Part shown: positions 1 to 5,654 of the stretch, in pieces
Numbering within the stretch: the stretch's first letter is position 1
Layout of the letters: every line of letters starts with the position of its first letter
NCBI GenBank assembly: GCA_030646745.1
Contig: JAUSKV010000008.1
Span: 1-7,196, forward strand
Reading direction: 5' to 3'
Source of the DNA: Sulfurimonas sp.
GTDB taxonomy: Bacteria > Campylobacterota > Campylobacteria > Campylobacterales > Sulfurimonadaceae
Length of the DNA stretch: 7,196 bases
Made by a program: the position numbers and the translations under genes
The notes under the pieces: generated by a model
What the model was told of the DNA's origin: nothing
The model's input: the letters and a program-made list of their open reading frames with translations, nothing else
The model's database searches: none

Positions 1-1
1 A

Positions 2-925
2 CTTGAAGTACAAAGAAGAATGAATGAACCTACCAACATGGGCGAAATAACTGAAGCACAAAAGGGCGATAATGCGCTTATTATCGCAGATTTTGGTGCG
101 GAGAGTTGTGGGGATGCAGTTCGTTTGTATTGGCTCATCGACCCAAAAACAGATACTATCGTAAACAGTAAGTTTAAAAGCTTCGGTTGCGGTACTGCCA
201 TAGCATCTTCTGACATGATGGCGGAACTTTGTATGAGCAAAACTGTCGATGAAGCACTTAAAATCACAAACATAGATGTAGAAAAAGCACTTCGTGATGA
301 GCCGGATATTCCCGCAGTTCCGGGGCAAAAGATGCACTGTTCCGTTATGGCGTACGATGTTATCAAAAAAGCGGCTTCCATCTACAAGGGTGTAGATATG
401 GAGAGTTTGGAGAGTGAATTTATCATCTGCGAATGTGCCAGAGTTTCGCAAGATACGCTTATGGAAGTGATAAAACTCAACAAATTAACAACGATTGAAG
501 AGATTACAGACTACACAAAAGCGGGTGGTTTTTGTAAATCATGCATCAAGCCGGGTGGACATGAGAGAAAAGATGTTTATCTGGTTGATTTGCTTTTAGA
601 GGTCAAAGAGGCGAAAGAAGCAGAAGAGAAAAGCCGTAAAATCATCGAAGCAAAAGGGGATGGAACATTCCTCTCCATGGGACTTGTACAAAAAATCAAA
701 GCGGTTGAATCTATTTTAGAAGAGTACATCCGCCCAACGCTTAAAGCAGATGGCGGGAATGTTGAATTGATTGATATTAAACATGTAGATGAGATATTTG
801 AGGTACTTATTAAATATCAGGGCGAATGTATGAGCTGTTCAATGAACACAACGACAACACTTGCCGGAATCGAAGATATGCTTAAGTTTAAACTCAAAGC
901 TCCTCTCAAAGTGATAGTAACCTAA
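2..925 (+). CDS. nifU: NifU, Fe-S cluster scaffold for nitrogenase (5' end outside the window)
   Basis: Scaffold protein on which [2Fe-2S] and [4Fe-4S] clusters are built for nitrogenase components, usually fed by NifS. Numbering from the ATG at 20, three domains are visible. The U-type domain has C30 (ESCGD), C57 (FGCGTA) and C107 (MHCSV). The central BFD-like [2Fe-2S] domain has C137, C139, C172 and C175 (ICEC, FCKSC). The NfuA-like C-terminal domain has RPTLKADGG at 238-246 and the C270-x2-C273 pair. All expected cysteines are present. The frame stays open to the left edge and reads LEVQRR before the ATG at 20. NifU normally has about 15-25 residues before the MGEI-like motif, so the true start lies upstream and the ATG at 20 is probably internal. 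The stop codon overlaps the next start by one base (TAATG), which implies translational coupling. Confidence 0.95.
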   Translation, partial: LEVQRRMNEPTNMGEITEAQKGDNALIIADFGAESCGDAVRLYWLIDPKTDTIVNSKFKSFGCGTAIASSDMMAELCMSKTVDEALKITNIDVEKALRDEPDIPAVPGQKMHCSVMAYDVIKKAASIYKGVDMESLESEFIICECARVSQDTLMEVIKLNKLTTIEEITDYTKAGGFCKSCIKPGGHERKDVYLVDLLLEVKEAKEAEEKSRKIIEAKGDGTFLSMGLVQKIKAVESILEEYIRPTLKADGGNVELIDIKHVDEIFEVLIKYQGECMSCSMNTTTTLAGIEDMLKFKLKAPLKVIVT

Positions 926-2049
926 TGAACGCACATGCAACCAAAGAGGGAACTTTTGCTTATTTAAAACAGTTTCCAAAATATAGCAAGGATTTTTACC
1001 GCTTTGACGGCGATGTTTTTGTCTCTTCACTTGGTCTTGGTACATTTAGAAAAGAGCCGTACCGTGAAGAAAATTACGTCATTAATTATAAAGAGTCTGT
1101 AAAAATGGCAATTTTAAATGGCATGAATCTCATTGACACGGCTATAAATTATCGTTACCAAATAAGTGAGCGAGAAATCGGCGAAGCACTGCAAGAGCTG
1201 TTTGATGAGGGTAAAGCTTCAAGAGAGCAGGTGGTTATCACTTCAAAAGCCGGGTTTTTACCGCTTGATTTTCCGTTTCCTGAGAATCCGTACCAATGGA
1301 TTGAGGAGAATGTTTTAGAGAGTGGACTTGCTACAAAAGAGGACATTATTGTTGATCAGCATTGTCTTGCTCCTGCCTATTTGCGTTGGAGTGTGGAGCA
1401 AAGTCTTCAAAATTTACAGCTCAAAACTATTGATATTCTCTTTTTGCATAACCCTGAAATGCAACTCGGCTATATCGACTACAAAACGCTCAAAAAACGA
1501 ATTAAAAAAGCGTTTGAAGTTTTTGAAAAGCTCGTAAGTGAGGGCAAAATCCGCCATTATGGCATAGCATGTTGGAATGGATTTTTGTATGATGAGACGC
1601 ATACGGAGTATCTATCACTCAAAGATATGGTTGAAATAGCTCTTGAAGTGGGCGGTAAAAATCATCACTTTAAATACATTCAATCGCCGTATAACATTGC
1701 AAAATCGGATGCTTATAACTTCTCAAACCAAAAAGCTCCTGATGGAAAATACTATACGCTCATGCAGATGGTGCAAGGATACGGACTCAAAATGATGGCT
1801 TCATCCGCGCTTCTTCAAGCCAATATTTTTCAAAAGAAATTTGATGCAAGAGTAGGCGAGTTACTAGGTACGAGTGAACTCAATGATGTTGCCAGTGCCT
1901 TGCAATTTGCAAGAATGGGAAGCGTTGTGAGTGCTCTTTTTGGTGCGGTGAACCCTCGGCATGTGGAAGATAATTTGATGTTGGCGTATATACCAAATAC
2001 AAAAAAAGAGAATTTAACTCAATTGTTTGGAGAAAAAAATGTTGTATGA
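925..2049 (+). CDS. Aldo/keto reductase family protein, coupled to nifU
   Basis: NAD(P)H-dependent oxidoreductase of the aldo/keto reductase TIM-barrel family; substrate unknown. The full catalytic tetrad is visible: D71 and Y76 in the segment NLIDTAINY, K108 in VITSKAG and H175 in ILFLHNPE. At 374 residues it is somewhat longer than the usual 280-350; part of the extra length lies around 110-150 (a proline- and aromatic-rich stretch after the catalytic lysine). The ATG shares its A with the nifU stop codon, and the 3' end overlaps the next gene by 11 bases, so the three genes form one translationally coupled unit. I know of no defined role for this family in nitrogen fixation. Placement suggests redox or metabolite support of nitrogenase or its cofactor, which is inference. 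Family assignment is firm, function is not. Confidence 0.9.
   Translation: MNAHATKEGTFAYLKQFPKYSKDFYRFDGDVFVSSLGLGTFRKEPYREENYVINYKESVKMAILNGMNLIDTAINYRYQISEREIGEALQELFDEGKASREQVVITSKAGFLPLDFPFPENPYQWIEENVLESGLATKEDIIVDQHCLAPAYLRWSVEQSLQNLQLKTIDILFLHNPEMQLGYIDYKTLKKRIKKAFEVFEKLVSEGKIRHYGIACWNGFLYDETHTEYLSLKDMVEIALEVGGKNHHFKYIQSPYNIAKSDAYNFSNQKAPDGKYYTLMQMVQGYGLKMMASSALLQANIFQKKFDARVGELLGTSELNDVASALQFARMGSVVSALFGAVNPRHVEDNLMLAYIPNTKKENLTQLFGEKNVV
2029..2032 (+). promoter_or_regulatory. Ribosome binding site deciding the start of the FAD oxidoreductase
   Basis: GGAG lies six bases before the ATG at 2039, inside the end of the reductase gene. An in-frame TTG at 2027 would give four extra residues but would overlap this site, so the ATG at 2039 is preferred. 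The resulting protein starts MLYDIIVVGSG, a normal beginning for a flavoprotein with an N-terminal Rossmann fold. Confidence 0.7.
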
Positions 2050-3598
2050 CATTATTGTAGTAGGAAGTGGTATTTCAGGGCTTTTTGCGGCACTCTATGC
2101 AAAAAAGTCAGGGCAAAATGTAGCCGTTTTGACAAAAGGAAATCCATTTCGTTCAAACTCAGCAGTTGCTTCGGGTGGAATAAATGCAGTTTTAAACTTT
2201 ACGCAAAATGATTCTGTATCGCGACACATGAAAGATACTGTCGATGGTGCGGATGGCTTATCACACTTCAGAAATATTGAGGGCATGTGTAAAGAAGCAC
2301 CAAGCATTATCGCCGAACTTCGAGAGATGGGCGTGGCATTTGATGAGGATGAAAATGGCAATTTGCACCAACGCCCCTTTGGCGGTTCCTATGCAAACCG
2401 TACCTGTTATATAGCCGATAAAACGGGTGCATCTATCATCCAAACACTCTTTTTACAGTGTCGTGATGCGGGTGTGCATATACTCTCAAATCACCAATTT
2501 CTTAATATTACAAAGTATAAAGACAAACTCTCAGGCGTTACGGTTCTGAGACGACACAATTCTCAGGTAATAGCTCTTGCATGTAAATCTTTAGTTCTCG
2601 CCGGTGGCGGATATGCCGGGATTTTTCGCGGTCATAGTACAAATTCGCAAGAGAGTACGGGCGATGTTATCGCAGCAGCTCTCAGAGCAAACATGCGTCT
2701 GAGCAACATGGAGTTTGTGCAGTTTCACCCGACAACTTTGGCTCAAAGCGGGGCTTTGATTAGCGAAGCGGCACGGGGCGAGGGCGGATATTTGGTGGAT
2801 GAGAGTGGTGCACGATTTACAGACGAACTTCAAACCAGAGATAAACTCTCGCGTGAGATTGTCAGCCACATCCTCAAAGGGCATAAAGTCTATTTGGATG
2901 TACGCCATTTAGGCGAAAAAGTGATAGAAGAGAAGTTGCCCTCAGCTAGAAAATTGGCACTCGGTTCGGCAGGAATAGACCTTGTAACCGAACTCTTAGA
3001 AATCACTCCCTCGGCGCACTATAGCATCGGCGGGATATGGACGAGAGAAGACACATCCACCGACATGCCTTTTGTTTTTGCATGTGGAGAGTGTGCGGTT
3101 ACAGGGGTGCATGGAGCAAATAGATTAGGAGGGAATTCGCTTCTTGAAGGAGCATATTTTGGGCGTATAGCGGGGATAGAAGCGGCAAAAAAAGCCAAAA
3201 AAAGGGATTTTCAGCCGATTGATTATGCCTATGTAAACAGAGAAATGCGTCGCGTAGATAAGATTCTTAACGGTGAGAGCCTCTTTAATATGAACTCTAT
3301 GCGTAGAAATTTAGGCGAGTCTCTCTTTAGAAATGCAGGTGTTTTTAGAGATGAGCATTCACTTTCATCCGCCTTGGAATATACGCACTATCTAATGGAA
3401 AAACAGTATGGCATGCACTGTGTGAGCAAAGAGTTTCATAACAATGTTGAACTTTCATCTATCATAGAGTTCAAAAATGCAATGCTGATTGCAGAGGCGA
3501 TGATACTCTCTGCTCTTGCAAGAAAAGAGAGTAGGGGCGTTCATTTTCGTAATGATTATACAAATAGAGATGATAGTAAATTCAACGATGCTTCTTAA
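2039..3598 (+). CDS. FAD-dependent oxidoreductase of the L-aspartate oxidase / fumarate reductase flavoprotein family
   Basis: A 519-residue flavoprotein of the NadB/FrdA/SdhA family. The FAD-binding GSGISG is at residues 9-14. Family active-site elements follow in order: H230 in FVQFHPT, R267 and R272 in RDKLSR, H327 in SAHYSIGG and R362 in GANRLGGNSL. The helical C-terminal domain ends with the ESRGVHFR-type motif near 497-504. Where FrdA and SdhA carry the histidine that binds FAD covalently, this protein reads FRSNSAVASGG, so FAD is probably non-covalent as in NadB. The HQRPFGG and RTCYIADKTG segments look more like FrdA. No iron-sulfur or membrane subunit gene and no nadA or nadC is adjacent, so a soluble NadB-like oxidase or an FrdA-like paralogue is likely. 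It overlaps the reductase gene by 11 bases. Substrate unresolved; aspartate or a C4 dicarboxylate are the obvious candidates. Confidence 0.85.
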   Translation: MLYDIIVVGSGISGLFAALYAKKSGQNVAVLTKGNPFRSNSAVASGGINAVLNFTQNDSVSRHMKDTVDGADGLSHFRNIEGMCKEAPSIIAELREMGVAFDEDENGNLHQRPFGGSYANRTCYIADKTGASIIQTLFLQCRDAGVHILSNHQFLNITKYKDKLSGVTVLRRHNSQVIALACKSLVLAGGGYAGIFRGHSTNSQESTGDVIAAALRANMRLSNMEFVQFHPTTLAQSGALISEAARGEGGYLVDESGARFTDELQTRDKLSREIVSHILKGHKVYLDVRHLGEKVIEEKLPSARKLALGSAGIDLVTELLEITPSAHYSIGGIWTREDTSTDMPFVFACGECAVTGVHGANRLGGNSLLEGAYFGRIAGIEAAKKAKKRDFQPIDYAYVNREMRRVDKILNGESLFNMNSMRRNLGESLFRNAGVFRDEHSLSSALEYTHYLMEKQYGMHCVSKEFHNNVELSSIIEFKNAMLIAEAMILSALARKESRGVHFRNDYTNRDDSKFNDAS

Positions 3599-3635
3599 TT
3601 GGAACAGATAAGTTCTAACTATTTCAGTGTTTCGT

Positions 3636-3663
3636 TTGACAGTGCAGTGCACAACAATATATG
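3636..3663 (+). promoter_or_regulatory. Possible sigma-70-type promoter before nifT
   Basis: The 269-base gap between the FAD enzyme and nifT holds a perfect TTGACA at 3636-3641 and, 16 bases on, TATATG at 3658-3663. A transcript from here would run through the repeat at 3696-3846 into nifT. The -10 match is modest and the spacing one short of ideal. I saw no TGGCAC-N5-TTGC (sigma-54) element in this gap. Apart from this and the repeat, the gap shows nothing recognisable. Confidence 0.25.
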
Positions 3664-3695
3664 GTATAAACTTAAAAAAATGTTTCATATCAATC

Positions 3696-3846
3696 ACTGA
3701 TGTTACGCACTAAAACGAACGTGTCCGTTTTAGTGGCAGGGACAACATGTCCCTACAACCCTTTAAAGCTACAAAAAAACAAGTTTTTTGAGATTTATGA
3801 GGTACTTAAACTCTTTTTTGCAAAAAAAAAGTGCGTAAGGTCAGTT
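3696..3846 (+). repeat. Structured intergenic repeat, copy 1 (151 bases), upstream of nifT
   Basis: The first of two related elements; the other is at 4666-4769. The ends form an imperfect inverted repeat, ACTGATGTTACGCAC at left and GTGCGTAAGGTCAGT at right, sharing TTACGCAC/GTGCGTAA exactly. Inside is a 13-pair hairpin (3708-3720 with 3723-3735, one A-C mismatch), then a 7-pair hairpin (AGGGACA at 3738-3744 with TGTCCCT at 3748-3754), then an A/T hairpin (CAAAAAAC, AA, GTTTTTTG around 3772-3790) lacking in copy 2, and a T-run/A-run pair just before the right end. The element ends 21 bases before the nifT ATG. It could be a MITE-like non-autonomous element, a REP-like intergenic repeat or a leader RNA. 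No transposase gene is near. Confidence 0.8.
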
Positions 3847-3867
3847 AATCAATAAAAGGAAAATAAA

Positions 3868-4089
3868 ATGGCAACAATAATGTTAAGAGAAAACGATAAA
3901 GGGCAGGTGCTTTTTTACCTTGCAAAAAGAGATATGGAAGAGATTATTCTTTCTTTGGAGTTTGACACGGATGAAAAATGGGGCGGTAATGTAAAGCTGA
4001 CAAATGGGGATATTTGGAATATTAAACCGGGTGTTAAAAAACTTCCCGATGAGATTGTCGCAACCATTGTATCAAGAGGCGATCACTAA
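3868..4089 (+). CDS. nifT: NifT/FixU family protein
   Basis: A small protein (73 residues) of the NifT/FixU family, found in nif clusters next to structural or accessory genes; its biochemical role is not firmly known and it is often dispensable. The family pattern is visible: an MLRENDKG-like N-terminal strand, the FYLAKRDMEE segment near 16-25, then W38-G-G followed by VKLTNGDIW, and a C-terminal strand with a short LPDEI motif. Length is normal (about 65-75). AAAGGAAA lies about 7-10 bases before the ATG. It follows repeat copy 1 directly and heads a short cluster with the flavodiiron remnant and the NifQ-like gene. Confidence 0.85.
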   Translation: MATIMLRENDKGQVLFYLAKRDMEEIILSLEFDTDEKWGGNVKLTNGDIWNIKPGVKKLPDEIVATIVSRGDH

Positions 4090-4152
4090 AAATTTTACTT
4101 GCCACGCTTCTTTCTTTGGAATAGATGTCTAATGAAGACTAAGGATTTATTT

Positions 4153-4304
4153 ATGGTTAGTTATATTACAAAAATTTCACAGAGTGTTCATTTTATCGGA
4201 GCATTTGACCCACGGATTCGTACTTTAGAAACAGCCCACGGCAGTTTTTATAACAGTTATTTAGTGATGGTAGTAAGGGTGTTCCCGAAATCACCATTTG
4301 GTAA
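4153..4304 (+). pseudogene. Remnant of a flavodiiron (FprA-type A-flavoprotein) gene
   Basis: From the ATG at 4153, preceded by an AAGGA site about eight bases upstream, the reading starts MVSYITKISQSVHFIGAF and continues DPRIRTLE, AHGSFYNSYLV. This resembles the extreme N-terminus of flavodiiron proteins (a V-x-VGA-x-D-x-x-x-R segment followed by G-T-x-YNAYLV). In the same frame it then becomes unrelated and stops at 4324-4326. Two frames over, reading from 4266, DGSKGV follows, which is what such a protein would have after YLV, and a stop comes at 4302-4304. One base lost near 4265 would rejoin the two frames. The metallo-beta-lactamase iron ligands and the whole flavodoxin domain (about 350 further residues) are absent. 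I read this as a frameshifted 5' stub left by a large deletion. A short functional peptide is the less likely alternative. Confidence 0.55.
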
Positions 4305-4322
4305 TTTTATGGAAATGAACAT

Positions 4323-4643
4323 ATGAACGCAGAACATAAAAAAATGTATGATGCTTTGACTCAGCTTCTTGCCTCTTACTCTGTGAATGATTTTGCAAAA
4401 AAAAATCTAGCTCCACATGTCGCTCTCGTTTCGCTAGGGATGAATCACCTTTATGAAGATATGGGCTTTGAAAGTCGTACACAAATGGGTCTGTTTATGT
4501 TAGAAAATTTTCCCGAGTTGGCAAAGCAAAAACCAAAAGAGAAGCTTTGGAAAAAGTTTTTGTATGAGAAAATAGACGCGATTGCTCCGGCATGTGCAAA
4601 TTGCGATGACCAACTGACATGTTTTAGATGCGTAATGCCCTAG
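4323..4643 (+). CDS. nifQ: Short NifQ-like protein (molybdenum donor for FeMo-co)
   Basis: NifQ carries a Mo-Fe-S cluster and supplies molybdenum for FeMo-cofactor synthesis. This 106-residue protein matches the C-terminal half of the family: NHLYEDMGFESRTQ at 41-54, ENFPELA at 61-67, KLWKKFLYEKI at 74-84, then a terminal cysteine cluster. Canonical NifQ has C-x4-C-x2-C-x5-C; here the cysteines are C91, C94, C100 and C103 (C-x2-C-x5-C-x2-C). The first canonical cysteine is replaced by alanine (A86) and an extra one follows the last. The protein is roughly 60-80 residues shorter than typical NifQ, missing N-terminal sequence. GGAA about eight bases upstream is a passable ribosome binding site. 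It lies 18 bases after the stop ending the flavodiiron remnant, with nifT further upstream. The assignment rests on motif recall rather than alignment. Confidence 0.72.
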   Translation: MNAEHKKMYDALTQLLASYSVNDFAKKNLAPHVALVSLGMNHLYEDMGFESRTQMGLFMLENFPELAKQKPKEKLWKKFLYEKIDAIAPACANCDDQLTCFRCVMP

Positions 4644-4665
4644 AACAAAATATGTATGTTTCTTA

Positions 4666-4769
4666 ATTGATGTTACGCACGCAAACGAATTCGTCCGCTT
4701 GCGTGGCAGGGACAGATGTCCATACAACTTCCTAAAGCTCTTTTTTGAAAAAAGTGCGTAAGGTCAGTT
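4666..4769 (+). repeat. Structured intergenic repeat, copy 2 (104 bases), upstream of the Sel1-NifU gene
   Basis: Same orientation and architecture as copy 1: left end TTGATGTTACGCAC, right end GTGCGTAAGGTCAGTT, a central hairpin (4678-4690 with 4693-4705) and a second hairpin (GGACA at 4710-4714 with TGTCC at 4717-4721). It then goes almost directly to the T-run/A-run pair (CTTTTTT, G, AAAAAAG around 4740-4754), lacking about 47 bases of A/T-rich sequence present in copy 1. Its right end is 22 bases before the ATG at 4792, nearly the same spacing as copy 1 to nifT. It begins 22 bases after the NifQ-like stop codon. Confidence 0.8.
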
Positions 4770-4791
4770 TCTTAAAATAAAGGAGAATAAG

Positions 4792-5316
4792 ATGAGCAAA
4801 ATATTTGATAAAAGTGTATTGACATGTGCAAACTCAGAGTATGATGAAGCATACATAAAAGCATTACAACACTCTAAAGAAGCCGCAGATAAAGGACATG
4901 CAGACGCACAACTTAAAACGGGATTGCTATACAGACAAGAGGGTAAAGTGGCTGAGGCTATGCGTTATCTGATTGCTGCCGCACATAACAATAGCACTCA
5001 GGCACAAGCACTCATAACCTATGTCAGTAACGCATCTCTTGAATCCTCAAGAAATAGTGCTTTTCATGATTTAGATGTTGAACGCCAACGTGCTTTAGTC
5101 GAAAATATGATTGCGACAAAAATCCGTCCGACTCTCGCAGGTGATGGCGGCGGAATCGAACTTATAAATTATGTAGGCGGAAAAACACCGCAGATATGGT
5201 TGAACTACTTAGGCAATTGTTCGGGCTGTCAGCTTGGTTCTACCTCAACGGCTGACATGTTACTCAATCATTTTGAAACAATGATTGACAAAAATGTCGT
5301 GCTTTATTTGATGTAG
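4792..5316 (+). CDS. Sel1/TPR-like repeat segment fused to a NifU C-terminal (Nfu) domain
   Basis: A 174-residue protein in two parts. Residues about 15-80 are helical with Sel1-like spacing (SKEAADKGHADAQLKTGLLY, then AMRYLIAAA and AQALI), a fold that usually binds protein partners. Residues about 98-174 are a NifU C-terminal domain, with IRPTLAGDGGGIELI at 111-125 and the cluster-binding pair C143-x2-C146 in NCSGCQLG. Nfu domains carry or transfer [4Fe-4S] clusters. The joining suggests an Fe-S carrier with its own docking module, perhaps for nitrogenase or cofactor-assembly proteins; that is inference. AAAGGAGA precedes the ATG at good spacing. The full-length NifU in the window has its own Nfu domain, so this is a second and divergent one. 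It converges on the minus-strand HiPIP gene, with 58 bases between the stops. I see no strong terminator there, only a weak TAAAGCACTTTA palindrome near 5345-5356. Confidence 0.82.
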   Translation: MSKIFDKSVLTCANSEYDEAYIKALQHSKEAADKGHADAQLKTGLLYRQEGKVAEAMRYLIAAAHNNSTQAQALITYVSNASLESSRNSAFHDLDVERQRALVENMIATKIRPTLAGDGGGIELINYVGGKTPQIWLNYLGNCSGCQLGSTSTADMLLNHFETMIDKNVVLYLM

Positions 5317-5374
5317 ATTAGAAGTTAATCATACTATTACCCTTTTAAAGCACTTTATCTACCTAAACAACTTT

Positions 5375-5629
5375 CTATTTATTTTTTTCAGGTTTTTTAT
5401 AAAATGCAGCACAATAACCATTAGGGCTAATTGAACCTTCTACCATTCTACATTCGTTACTCTCTGGAATAAAGTGCATACAAAGAGAACACTGCTTACC
5501 ATCTTTTGGACTCTCTTGATACAAATACTGTGCCTTTGTACCTTTAGCATAGAGTGGTGTAGTAGTAAATGTAGCTAAACCTAGCACAGCCATATATTGA
5601 AAAAAACTTCTTCGTGTTGTAACTTTCAT
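5375..5629 (-). CDS. High-potential iron-sulfur protein (HiPIP), Tat-exported
   Basis: A small periplasmic [4Fe-4S] electron carrier. The 84-residue precursor starts with a twin-arginine signal (TTRRSFFQY at 4-12), followed by a hydrophobic stretch AVLGLATF and a probable cleavage after PLYA at residue 28. The mature part has C47-x2-C50-x9-C60-x12-C73, ending in the ISPNGYCAAF segment, which matches the HiPIP pattern where an aromatic residue precedes the last cysteine. Cofactor insertion before export explains the Tat route. The gene begins 25 bases after the sodB stop on the same strand, with AAGGAG before its start, so it is probably cotranscribed with sodB. In HiPIP-bearing bacteria these proteins pass electrons to terminal oxidases or reaction centres; here oxygen or superoxide defence is plausible but unproven. 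Confidence 0.85.
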   Translation of the reverse strand: MKVTTRRSFFQYMAVLGLATFTTTPLYAKGTKAQYLYQESPKDGKQCSLCMHFIPESNECRMVEGSISPNGYCAAFYKKPEKNK

Positions 5630-5654
5630 AATAATCTCCTTATCTTTATATTAA

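Noticed and set aside
2591..2908. Minus-strand open frame of 105 codons inside the FAD enzyme gene
   Set aside because: It lies wholly opposite a well-conserved coding region, shows no recognisable motif and has no start signal.
3733..3752. GTGGCAGGGACAACATG, checked as a sigma-54 promoter (TGGCAC-N5-TTGC)
   Set aside because: The -12 TTGC element and the GG-N10-GC spacing are absent in both repeat copies.
3700..3855. A 51-codon open frame from ATG 3700 running through repeat copy 1 (MLRTKTNVSVLVAGTT at its start)
   Set aside because: Copy 2 has the same start (MLRTQTNSSACVAGT) but stops after 21 codons, and the differences follow stem pairing rather than codon positions. It has no ribosome binding site. 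It is a by-product of the repeat.
4099..4326. A 75-codon frame starting at ATG 4099
   Set aside because: The first 18 codons have no family likeness, and the site before 4153 is a better start. The whole is better explained as the flavodiiron remnant.
3696..4769. Repeats considered as integron attC sites or a CRISPR array
   Set aside because: There are no RYYYAAC/GTTRRRY core boxes, no integrase and no short regular spacers; only two copies, 970 bases apart.
5299..5354. GTGCTTTA...TAAAGCAC inverted repeat near the end of the Sel1-NifU gene as a terminator
   Set aside because: The loop would be about 40 bases and no T-run follows directly; it is too weak to call.
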